Shown: positions 14,324 through 19,611 of the stretch, piece after piece
Layout: each line of letters starts with the position of its first letter
How positions within the stretch are numbered: the stretch's first letter is position 1
DNA from: Candidatus Pacearchaeota archaeon
Lineage (GTDB): Archaea; Nanobdellota; Nanobdellia; Pacearchaeales; GW2011-AR1
DNA length: 19,611 bases
Direction: 5' to 3'
Assembly (NCBI GenBank): GCA_023140635.1
Contig: JAGLLG010000003.1
Span: 1 to 19,611, forward strand
The notes under the pieces: model-generated
Told to the model about the DNA's origin: nothing
Database searches by the model: none
Seen by the model: only the letters and a program-made list of their open reading frames with translations
Made by a program: the position numbers and the translations under genes

Positions 14324-15376
14324 TTAATAAAATCTGACATTATCAAAATATATCGTAGTTGAATCCCAAACTGTAAATTGGAAATCATCTACAAGACCTC
14401 TTTCAGAATATTCACTACAAGTTCCAACGCCTTCAAAATTATCTAAATCTATTGTCACCGTATGCCAATCAGTGTCTGTTTCATGAGGAATATCATAACC
14501 TTTATATCCTCGATTAGAAACATCAGTTATTTCAATCCACTGATTATCATTCCCACCACTTATGTGATAGAATACGCTCAAATAAGCATTTGCACTATCT
14601 TTTTTATAAGAGAACTCTAAGTAACTTGCTTTCTCTATTCCAAGATTGGAATCAAAAGCTGCACTTCCTCCACTAACCGCTAGGGAAAAATTACCATCTG
14701 AAGATTCGGTTTCAGTCTTTGAAGCTACGAATCCTGTTACAGGCCAACCTCTTTTGGTATTAAGTAAATCCATCTCCTGTTCATTATAAACTAAATAGGT
14801 TATTGGATCAAATGTTGAATGACAAACTTCTAAAACTACGTCATTTCTTGAAGGGCATAACTTTTCCTGAGTTCCTACAAGTATAATAGGGGTAACCGAA
14901 ACCTTATCTACAGGATAATCAACATTAACTACATAAACTGAAGACTTGTGTTCTTCTAATAAATCAACATATTCCCCATAGAATTTTCCGGCCGTTCTAG
15001 TATATGCATTACTTCCCTCTAGAATATTATAGTTTTTAGACTGAAGACCTTCATCATTTTCTCCACTTGCCTTTACATTAATTCCTCCAAACTTATGGCC
15101 TTGATGAGAAAGAACACCGGCCCCCCTATCTATCATCATCCTTACCTCCCCATTAACAGCATCGTAACAAGAATATCCACCCCTAGTGTTAACATCTAAA
15201 AGAAGGGATGTACAAGATTCACCTACTTCAATTTCCCCCATTACATTCTTTACCAAGATAATCACATAACCTCCTGCCAAACTAACTATTCCCACCGTCA
15301 ATGTAATTATTAGAACAACTGCAATCACCGTCGCAATTCCTCTTTTCCCAAAATCTTTTTCTTGTCCTATTCCCAT
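14324..15376 (-). CDS. Type IV pilin-like protein with lectin-like C-terminus
   Basis: 350 aa. The short basic N-terminus ends KRG and is followed by IATVIAVVLIITLTVGIVSL (residues 14-33), a class III prepilin signal with the hydrophobic pilin helix; cleavage after Gly13 by a prepilin peptidase is expected. Residues about 50-205 form a surface domain with Cys at 55, 70 and three further on. Residues about 210-350 look like a separate beta-sandwich: ASYLEFSYKKDSANAYLSVF, then DNQWIEI, TDWHTVTIDL and a final DSTTIYFDNVRFY. That pattern resembles carbohydrate-binding jelly rolls. I infer a pilus-associated adhesin or minor pilin. TTAAAAG on the minus strand near 15402 lies about 25 nt before the ATG. 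Pilin calls from the N-terminus are fairly safe; the binding function is a guess. Confidence 0.72.
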   Translation of the reverse strand: MGIGQEKDFGKRGIATVIAVVLIITLTVGIVSLAGGYVIILVKNVMGEIEVGESCTSLLLDVNTRGGYSCYDAVNGEVRMMIDRGAGVLSHQGHKFGGINVKASGENDEGLQSKNYNILEGSNAYTRTAGKFYGEYVDLLEEHKSSVYVVNVDYPVDKVSVTPIILVGTQEKLCPSRNDVVLEVCHSTFDPITYLVYNEQEMDLLNTKRGWPVTGFVASKTETESSDGNFSLAVSGGSAAFDSNLGIEKASYLEFSYKKDSANAYLSVFYHISGGNDNQWIEITDVSNRGYKGYDIPHETDTDWHTVTIDLDNFEGVGTCSEYSERGLVDDFQFTVWDSTTIYFDNVRFY

Positions 15377-15412
15377 ATTCCTAAATTATCATATCTTTTA
15401 AGGTTTAAATAT

Positions 15413-15850
15413 CTATCTTCTAAACGATTCCTCGTTTTTACTTTCTAAATATTTCAAAATCTCTAGACCCTCTTTTCCCCTAATCTCGATAACAATTTCT
15501 TTCTCCTCCACCCTACAAGAATCTAATATCTCAAATGCTCCGGTATCCAAGTTCACTCCACGAATATTTCTCACAAAACAAGTTCTATCACAATAAACAG
15601 CCTCATCGATAATCTTCTGAAAATTCTCCAAAATAAAATCTGGTGCATCACTAAACTTGCTATCTATTTTTTTTCTTATTAAATCAACACAATCCAATGT
15701 TACCCCACAAGATATTTCCATATCTTTTGCGTCGCCGATACAAAGTCGCACTGTCTTAAAAACATGAAAATTATAAAAATAAATACCAGTACCTGAAACT
15801 AGTATAATTAGGAGAACTCCTATAATCAATAATAGCTCTCCTCTTTTCAT
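15413..15850 (-). CDS. Small membrane-anchored Cys-containing protein, pilin-like N-terminus
   Basis: 145 aa from ATG 15850. The frame stays open to 15979, but ATG 15850 is chosen because a TATA box is centred 25 nt upstream and the N-terminus becomes MKRGELLLIIGVLLIILVSG, a signal anchor. KRG followed at once by a hydrophobic helix also resembles a class III prepilin signal. Six cysteines at 37, 48, 54, 87, 91 and 112 suggest disulfides outside the membrane. No family is recognised. It lies 36 nt upstream of the larger pilin-like gene on the same strand, and the two may be a minor/major pair. It shares a palindromic promoter with the divergent recombinase-like gene. Confidence 0.68.
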   Translation of the reverse strand: MKRGELLLIIGVLLIILVSGTGIYFYNFHVFKTVRLCIGDAKDMEISCGVTLDCVDLIRKKIDSKFSDAPDFILENFQKIIDEAVYCDRTCFVRNIRGVNLDTGAFEILDSCRVEEKEIVIEIRGKEGLEILKYLESKNEESFRR

Positions 15851-15870
15851 ATATCTTTTAAGACAACACA

Positions 15871-15880
15871 TTTTATAAAA
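15871..15880. promoter_or_regulatory. Shared palindromic TATA box for two divergent genes
   Basis: TTTTATAAAA is a perfect 10-bp palindrome centred at 15875.5. The minus-strand ATG (15850) and the plus-strand GTG (15901) are each exactly 25.5 nt from the centre. Both genes would be leaderless from one TBP site. Confidence 0.6.
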
Positions 15881-15900
15881 TCTCTCATCTCCATTAACTT

Positions 15901-16434
15901 GTGGTATGTAAAAAATGTGGATATCAAGATAAAAAAGAAGTGATAATCTTCGGAAGTTCATTATGTCATATCTGTGCAAAATTTTCGCCAGAAAAAATCC
16001 ATGACTTCCAAAATTACCTTGATGAAAAAATCGATTGGAAAGTTTTAGATACTTTCAGAAAGTATGGGCAACGTTTTGGTAAGAAACAAAAATCTGGGAT
16101 GAATAAGGTAGCAAGCATCGGAAGAATTGTTACTAGAGCTCCTCTGGGTTATGATGTTGTTAATGGTAATTTAATTCCCAACGAAGACGCTGTAAGAGTT
16201 CACTCATTATACCGAACATTTCTCAACAGAAAATTCTCTCTAAATTCTCTCGCAAAAAACTTTAGTCTCTCTGTCAACGGTTTGAAGAAAGTTCTATCCA
16301 ATAGGACCTATCTTGGAGAAATAAAATTCGACGGTCGAATCCATAAAGGCGAGCACCAAAACTTAATCTCTCCCGAAATCTTTTACGCAGTTCAACGAAA
16401 ATTAAAGACCTATTTGAAACCAAGAAAAAAATAA
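15901..16434 (+). CDS. Zinc-ribbon protein with serine-recombinase 'Recombinase' domain, no catalytic domain
   Basis: 177 aa from GTG 15901, supported by the TATA box 25 nt upstream and by the zinc motif starting at once. C3/C6 and C22/C25 form a CxxC...CxxC ribbon. Residues about 65-170 match the 'Recombinase' DNA-binding domain found after the catalytic domain in large serine recombinases: RAPLGYDVVNGNLIPNED at 79-96, a Tyr-Arg-Thr-Phe-Leu helix, SLNSLAKNFSLSVNGLKKVL, then SNRTYLGEIKFDGRIHKGEH and ISPEIFYAVQRKL. The resolvase domain with its nucleophilic Ser and Arg residues is absent, so strand exchange is not expected. It may be a domesticated DNA-binding or regulatory protein, or a partner of a separate catalytic subunit. 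It abuts the convergent rpsI stop with no gap. Confidence 0.75.
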   Translation: MVCKKCGYQDKKEVIIFGSSLCHICAKFSPEKIHDFQNYLDEKIDWKVLDTFRKYGQRFGKKQKSGMNKVASIGRIVTRAPLGYDVVNGNLIPNEDAVRVHSLYRTFLNRKFSLNSLAKNFSLSVNGLKKVLSNRTYLGEIKFDGRIHKGEHQNLISPEIFYAVQRKLKTYLKPRKK

Positions 16435-16836
16435 CTATCTGAAACTTGTCTGTCTCATTGCTCTTGCTTTAGAATCTCCAGGCTTACAAACTTCCTTTCG
16501 TCGAGTGTCTGCAATTAATAGGTTTTTATCATAAGCTAAAAACACAGTCTTTAAATTTTCATCACCTGTGAACTTAACAATCGCTTTCGCAATAGCCAAT
16601 CTACCTGCTTCAACCTGACAAGCAATTCCCCCACCCCTAACATTCAATGCAATATCAAACTTCAAATCACCTAAAACATTCTTCGCAATAACTAACGGCT
16701 CGCTAATCTCCAACTGCTGTAAATCAGACAAAAAGGCTAATGATCTTTTATTAAATGTAACAATTCCTGTTCCTTCATTAATTGTCGCCTTAGCAACAGC
16801 AGTTTTTCGCTTTCCAGAAACTACAATTCTATTCAT
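16435..16836 (-). CDS. rpsI: Small-subunit ribosomal protein uS9
   Basis: 133 aa. The family is clear from SGKRKTAVAKATI at the N-terminus, the central RGGGIACQVEAGRLAIAKA and the C-terminal RRKEVCKPGDSKARAMRQTS ending in Phe-Arg, the tail that reaches the P-site tRNA. Last gene of the operon uS4-uS11-Rpo3-tRNA-eL18-uL13-uS9. The start overlaps the uL13 stop by 4 bp (ATGA) with GGGGAG six nt ahead. In many archaea rpoN and rpoK follow, but here the gene ends against the convergent recombinase-like gene. Confidence 0.96.
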   Translation of the reverse strand: MNRIVVSGKRKTAVAKATINEGTGIVTFNKRSLAFLSDLQQLEISEPLVIAKNVLGDLKFDIALNVRGGGIACQVEAGRLAIAKAIVKFTGDENLKTVFLAYDKNLLIADTRRKEVCKPGDSKARAMRQTSFR

Positions 16837-17246
16837 TTCAATCTCCCCATAATTTCTTTAATTGTCGAATACTTCATAGGTTTCATGTGTTTAAACTCTT
16901 TAACATTCTTTAAATCTTCTTCTGCTAATTCTCCATTTCTGATATGGCACCTCAATCTTTTGAAGGCTTCACGGCCTTTTGCTCTATCTCTTGGCAACAT
17001 TCCTCGAATCATCCTCTTGATTAGTCTATCTTCGGCACGAATATACTTAGGACCTTTTAATGAAGAGCCTCGACCCATTTCTCTTTTCGCTCGAATCTTT
17101 TCAACGAAAAGTTCTTTTTTTCCTGAGATGATAATTTCTTCACAATTAATAATATCAACAAAATTCCCTTTCAATAAATCCTTGGTAACCACACTCGCTA
17201 ACCTACCAAAAACTGCACCTTTACCGTCGTAAATTATTTTTGCCAT
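16833..17246 (-). CDS. rplM: Large-subunit ribosomal protein uL13
   Basis: 137 aa, normal for archaeal uL13, an early assembly protein of the large subunit. Recognised by IIYDGKGAVFGRLASVVTKD at the N-terminus, INCEEIIISGKK, then RGSSLKGPKYIRAEDRLIKR with MIRGMLPRDRAKGREAFKRL. The start overlaps the eL18 stop by one base (TAATG) and the stop overlaps the uS9 start by four, so three ribosomal proteins are translationally coupled. Confidence 0.96.
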   Translation of the reverse strand: MAKIIYDGKGAVFGRLASVVTKDLLKGNFVDIINCEEIIISGKKELFVEKIRAKREMGRGSSLKGPKYIRAEDRLIKRMIRGMLPRDRAKGREAFKRLRCHIRNGELAEEDLKNVKEFKHMKPMKYSTIKEIMGRLK

Positions 17247-17602
17247 TATTTTAAAATATCATAACCATTTAATTCTGGATTTTTTTTCATCTCTTCGCTA
17301 ATTGTAACGAAAGTTCCTTTAGCGTTTTTGATTTTTTCAAGTGCTTTTCCTGATACAGACCAAGCGACTATTTTCTTGGCTCCGTCGAGGTCTCCTGCGC
17401 TCAAAACTTTTCCAGCAATCAAAACATCCCCCTTAATCATATCAATATCTTTTAAATTAACTGCAGGCCATTTTCGTTTTGGTCTCGCTAATTCTTTTGC
17501 AATAACAGGATTTGTCTTCTTTAATTTGATTATAGTCTCAACTAGAGAAGCATCCATTTTGTGCTTCATTCTTTTTTCTATTTTCGTTTTGTTTATTTCC
17601 AT
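17246..17602 (-). CDS. rpl18e: Large-subunit ribosomal protein eL18
   Basis: 118 aa, the archaeal/eukaryotic eL18. Landmarks are VETIIKLKKTNPVIAKELARP near the N-terminus, KRKWPAVNLKDIDMIKGDVL, the strand VLIAGKVLSAGDL and the C-terminal ISEEMKKNPELNGYDILK. The start at 17602 gives the expected N-terminus. It is separated from the upstream tRNA-Leu gene by about 265 bp of repeats and hairpins (17603-17868). No strong TATA box lies at -25, so it probably depends on readthrough from the rpoD-tRNA transcript or a promoter in that spacer. The one-base overlap with uL13 indicates coupling. Confidence 0.95.
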   Translation of the reverse strand: MEINKTKIEKRMKHKMDASLVETIIKLKKTNPVIAKELARPKRKWPAVNLKDIDMIKGDVLIAGKVLSAGDLDGAKKIVAWSVSGKALEKIKNAKGTFVTISEEMKKNPELNGYDILK

Positions 17603-17622
17603 TTTCGTTTATTTTCCTTATT

Positions 17623-17636
17623 GGAGGATTCTGCTC
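17623..17636 (-). repeat. Partial third copy of the tRNA 3'-end repeat
   Basis: GGAGGATTCTGCTC on the plus strand equals 17770-17783. It keeps only the T-arm side of the tRNA 3' end. Confidence 0.6.
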
Positions 17637-17754
17637 GCGATCTGTGGGGGTTCTCGAAGCGAATTGTTCTACTCACGATTCACTCTGAAATTTTGTGCAA
17701 TTTATGTGTTTAGCACAAAATTCGAGCAAATCGTTCGCCCGTACCTTACTTGTC

Positions 17755-17778
17755 TTCTCCATGGGGAAAGGAGGATTC
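17755..17778 (-). repeat. Exact 24-bp copy of the tRNA-Leu 3' end
   Basis: Identical to 17862-17885, 107 bp away, covering the 3' acceptor strand, part of the T arm and 7 nt downstream. Similarity extends beyond it: TTCGCCC and GTAC...TAC occur before both copies on the plus strand. Confidence 0.85.
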
Positions 17779-17861
17779 TGCTCATAATTTGCATTTCGCA
17801 AAAGATTTTTTCTTTTTTCTTTTGCTCAAAGCGAATCATTCGCCCCCGTACTCTACGGCTG

Positions 17862-17885
17862 TTCTCCATGGGGAAAGGAGGATTC
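17862..17885 (-). repeat. Original 24-bp repeat at the tRNA-Leu 3' end
   Basis: Overlaps the 3' end of the tRNA gene (17869-17885) and the 7 nt after it; exact copy at 17755-17778. Confidence 0.85.
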
Positions 17886-17951
17886 GAACCCCCGTAGGCA
17901 TAAGCCAATACGCCCTTAACGTATCCCGTTTGACCGCTCCGGCATTTCCCC
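17869..17951 (-). tRNA. tRNA-Leu, anticodon read as AAG
   Basis: 83-nt type II tRNA. Acceptor GGGGAAA/TTTCCCC with discriminator A and no encoded CCA. D stem CCG/CGG with loop GAGCGGTCAAA, the Leu-type D loop. Anticodon stem ATACG/CGTAT encloses the 7-nt loop TTAAGGG, so positions 34-36 are AAG. A long variable arm (GGC-TTAT-GCC) and T arm GGGGG/CCTCC with loop TTCGAAT complete it. A long variable arm with discriminator A separates Leu from Ser in archaea. A34 is unexpected in an archaeal tRNA. It lies 32 nt after rpoD and before eL18, a position for tRNA-Leu also known in haloarchaea, and is likely processed from the operon transcript. Confidence 0.9.
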
Positions 17952-17983
17952 TTGTTGGAGCTCTTAACGTGAATTTGGAGAGA

Positions 17984-18691
17984 TTATTTTATTACTTTAG
18001 AGACTTCAGAAAGATTTCCTTTCAAAGCCTTACATGCTTCAGCGAACATGTCCTTGGCATCCATCTGGCCCCAAGACTCAATTGTGAAAACAAGATTATT
18101 ATCAAATACGATTGTGATCCCTGGATAGTCTTTCATATCTTCTTGGTCTAAATCGCATGCTGCTGCATTTTTAACTTTTAATTTTTCACCAAACATCTCA
18201 AAGACTTCTGGATAAATTTCAGCTAATTCACTTTGCTTTTCACTATCGCTAGCAATTTTTATTTTTGCTAGATGCTTATAAAAAATAATTCCTGGAGAGA
18301 ATTTTGCATGAGTAATCCCCTTACCTACCTTTGCCCTTGCCACAATCTCAACTTCCTGCCCTTCTCCAATTAAAACAATAGGCATTTCAGGGTAAACCAC
18401 TGAGTCTCCGAGTTCTCCCGCAAGAATTTCCCTTATCTCTTCCTTTCCTTTAACTTTTAACTTCATCTCAATAGTTTGATCTGCTTTCATCTTCTGATTC
18501 TTTAAAGGAATAAGTCCAAGTCTGTGTGCAATAATTTCATCGTAGAGTACGGAGTCATTCTTGTAAATATCTGCTTCATCAACTGCCAAGATTGGAATCT
18601 CGTTAACACTTCGTCTAATTGCATTCGCTAAACTTACATTCATATCACTAACAAAAGTTACTTTCTCTTGAGTTTTTTCAATCATTTCCAT
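17984..18691 (-). CDS. rpoD: RNA polymerase subunit D (Rpo3)
   Basis: 235 aa, the archaeal alpha-like subunit that dimerises with Rpo11 (2206-2460). The N-terminal dimerisation domain shows VSLANAIRRSVNEIPILAVD, then IYKNDSVLYDEIIAHRLGLI and PLKN. The insert domain ends with NNLVFTIESWGQMDAKDMF. Only one Cys is seen in the insert (AAACDLD), so the 4Fe-4S cluster of some archaeal Rpo3 proteins is absent. It lies after uS11 in the conserved archaeal order. A TATA-like TTTATAAG on the opposite reading at 18713-18720 is centred about 25 nt before the ATG and overlaps the uS11 stop, suggesting an internal leaderless promoter. Confidence 0.95.
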   Translation of the reverse strand: MEMIEKTQEKVTFVSDMNVSLANAIRRSVNEIPILAVDEADIYKNDSVLYDEIIAHRLGLIPLKNQKMKADQTIEMKLKVKGKEEIREILAGELGDSVVYPEMPIVLIGEGQEVEIVARAKVGKGITHAKFSPGIIFYKHLAKIKIASDSEKQSELAEIYPEVFEMFGEKLKVKNAAACDLDQEDMKDYPGITIVFDNNLVFTIESWGQMDAKDMFAEACKALKGNLSEVSKVIK

Positions 18692-18710
18692 TTTATTTTA
18701 TTTAATTTTT

Positions 18711-18720
18711 AGTTTATAAG
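18711..18720 (-). promoter_or_regulatory. Possible internal TATA box for rpoD
   Basis: CTTATAAACT on the minus strand, centred about 25 nt before ATG 18691 and adjoining the uS11 stop codon. It would allow rpoD-tRNA transcription apart from the upstream ribosomal genes. Confidence 0.4.
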
Positions 18721-18721
18721 T

Positions 18722-19108
18722 TTATACTCGTCTACCTCGTCTGCCCCCTTTCTTCTTTGGACCTCCCCGGGGGAGGCAAGTCGTGTCTGTCATGCTTAAA
18801 ATCTTAAAACCTTCTTTAGTTAGCGTTCGAACAATTACATGTGCTCCAGGTCTAATTCCTACAGATCCTGTCTGCCCTTTCATTCTAACATAAATCGTAT
18901 TAATTTTATAGTCCCTACATAAATCCTGAATCTTCTTTGCGATAAACATTGCAATTGTTGGATTAGCCCTCATTCGGTCATGCTTAGTAATCTGTCCTCC
19001 AGAAATTCTTCCAATCGTATTCCCTGCCAAGTCTGTTACTGTCGCAATAGTATTATTAGAGCTTGCATAGATATTCAAAATCCCAATATTATCTTCATTC
19101 TTTGCCAT
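18722..19108 (-). CDS. rps11: Small-subunit ribosomal protein uS11
   Basis: 128 aa, typical for archaeal uS11, a platform protein near the E site. Signatures are IYASSNNTIATVTDLAGNTI at the N-terminus, KINTIYVRMKGQTGSVGIRP, GAHVIVRTL, TDTTCLPRGGPKKKGGRRGR and the final basic Arg-Val. Start at 19108 has AAGGAG seven nt ahead, inside the uS4 coding end; the two genes overlap by 14 bp, which suggests coupled translation. Its product contacts uS7 and 16S rRNA by homology. Confidence 0.96.
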   Translation of the reverse strand: MAKNEDNIGILNIYASSNNTIATVTDLAGNTIGRISGGQITKHDRMRANPTIAMFIAKKIQDLCRDYKINTIYVRMKGQTGSVGIRPGAHVIVRTLTKEGFKILSMTDTTCLPRGGPKKKGGRRGRRV

Positions 19109-19611
19109 CTTCTTTCTCCTTCACCTCCGCAGAATCTTCTTCAATTTTTTCTTTAATATCCTCATTTGTCTCAACAGTCTCGTCGGACTCTTTAATTTCT
19201 TCTTCATCTTTCTTGGAGATAATTTTTCGTTCCTTTAATGTAATTTTGTTTTCTAATTCTCTTGTTACAACAAAAGAAGGAATATTCACAACATTGCCAT
19301 CGACTAAAACATTTTTATGAACAATCAATTGTCGAGCCTGTTTTACTGTATTCGCCATTCCTTTTTTGAATAAAATAGTTTGCAATCGTCTTTCAAATAA
19401 ATTTTCTTCAGTCAATGCTAAAACATCTGAAATGTCTTGAATAATAAATCCGTTCTTACTTAACTTATCAAAGAATCCTTGTTGTTCTGCTATATCTTTA
19501 CCAATAAGGCCTTTCGCTCTTCTACGAAGTTTCGAAACTGCAGTTTTTGCTTTCCAAATTTCTCTCTTATTTTTTAAACCATATCTCTTAACTAAAACAT
19601 TCTCTTCATCC
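19095..19611 (-). CDS. rps4: Small-subunit ribosomal protein uS4 (5' end beyond window)
   Basis: The reading frame is open to the right edge, so the first residues (perhaps 20-25) are missing. The visible start is DEENVLVKRYGLKNKREIWK, followed by AKTAVSKLRRRAKGLIGKD, matching archaeal uS4. The S4 RNA-binding domain follows: ENLFERRLQTILFKKGMANT, VKQARQLIVHKNVLVDGNVV and NIPSFVV. After it comes an unusual acidic tail of about 45 residues rich in Glu, Asp and Lys. uS4 nucleates assembly of the small subunit. An internal in-frame TTG at 19415 is not the start. The stop overlaps uS11 by 14 bp. Confidence 0.95.
   Translation of the reverse strand, partial: DEENVLVKRYGLKNKREIWKAKTAVSKLRRRAKGLIGKDIAEQQGFFDKLSKNGFIIQDISDVLALTEENLFERRLQTILFKKGMANTVKQARQLIVHKNVLVDGNVVNIPSFVVTRELENKITLKERKIISKKDEEEIKESDETVETNEDIKEKIEEDSAEVKEKEDGKE

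Larger units (their letters stand above)
17603..17868 (-). other. Repeat- and hairpin-rich spacer between tRNA-Leu and eL18
   Basis: No standard gene. It contains one full and one partial copy of the tRNA 3' end, and four hairpins: CCGTA/TACGG at 17846-17858, GCGAAT/ATTCGC at 17831-17843, TTTGC/GCAAA at 17788-17802, and AATTTTGTGC/GCACAAAATT at 17689-17722. An ATG follows each tRNA-3'-end copy as ATGGAGAA; the ORFs are 55 codons from 17868 and 29 codons from 17762, without recognisable features. Confidence 0.6.

Noticed and set aside
15851..15979. N-terminal extension of the small membrane protein
   Set aside because: It would place 43 residues with no features before the signal anchor and would cover the shared TATA box and the recombinase gene start.
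17755..17783. Second tRNA gene
   Set aside because: Only the 3' acceptor strand and part of the T arm are present; no D or anticodon arm upstream.
17702..17868. 55-codon ORF beginning at the tRNA-Leu 3' end
   Set aside because: Its ATG uses the discriminator base of the tRNA and would be destroyed by 3' processing; the composition is repeat-like and no domain is seen.
17603..17885. CRISPR array
   Set aside because: The repeats are few, partial, of unequal spacing, and derive from a tRNA; no cas genes.

Overview
The window is a gene-dense, AT-rich stretch of an archaeal chromosome. Archaeal markers are RadB, Rpo11 and Rpo3, a proteasome alpha subunit, the RNase P protein Pop5/Rnp2, SBDS, archaeal-type RNase J, eL18 and a ribosomal operon in archaeal order. 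The compact genes, the short Rad50 and the many small secreted or tail-anchored proteins suggest a DPANN lineage of the Pacearchaeota/Woesearchaeota kind. That placement is inference; no rRNA gene is present.

Layout. 1-357: 3' end of a topoisomerase I gene. 398-1198: unrecognised soluble protein. 1195-1935 (-): RadB. 1994-2203: TM2-domain protein. 2206-2460 (-): Rpo11. 2563-5801 (-): Mre11 then Rad50, translationally coupled. 6093-6824 (-): DUF4013-like membrane protein. 6983-9220 (-): RNase J, a tail-anchored protein and an Mtq2/HemK-type methyltransferase in one operon. 9361-14296 (+): Cys-rich secreted protein, large subtilisin-like surface protease, Rnp2, PsmA, SBDS. 14324-15850 (-): a pilin-like protein with a lectin-like C-terminus and a small membrane-anchored Cys protein. 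15901-16434 (+): a zinc-ribbon protein carrying the serine-recombinase 'Recombinase' domain without the catalytic domain. 16435 to the right edge (-): uS4, uS11, Rpo3, tRNA-Leu, eL18, uL13, uS9.

Functionally the window covers DNA repair (RadB, Mre11-Rad50, topoisomerase), transcription (Rpo11, Rpo3), ribosome production and quality control (uS4, uS11, eL18, uL13, uS9, SBDS, tRNA-Leu, Rnp2), RNA and protein turnover (RNase J, proteasome), release-factor methylation (Mtq2) and the cell surface (protease, pilin, Cys-rich proteins). Many genes that begin a transcription unit have an A/T-rich TATA-like box centred about 24-28 nt before the start codon, which implies leaderless mRNAs. Shine-Dalgarno-like sequences appear at Mre11 and at some genes inside operons.

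The most interesting structure is outside the standard genes. One palindromic TATA box lies exactly midway between two divergent start codons. Hairpin-bearing leaders with tiny in-frame ORFs precede RNase J and psmA. A tRNA-Leu reads as anticodon AAG, and its 3' end is copied once downstream (24 bp exact), with a shorter partial copy further on. A catalytic-domain-less recombinase protein is also present. No CRISPR array, insertion sequence or complete mobile element is visible.
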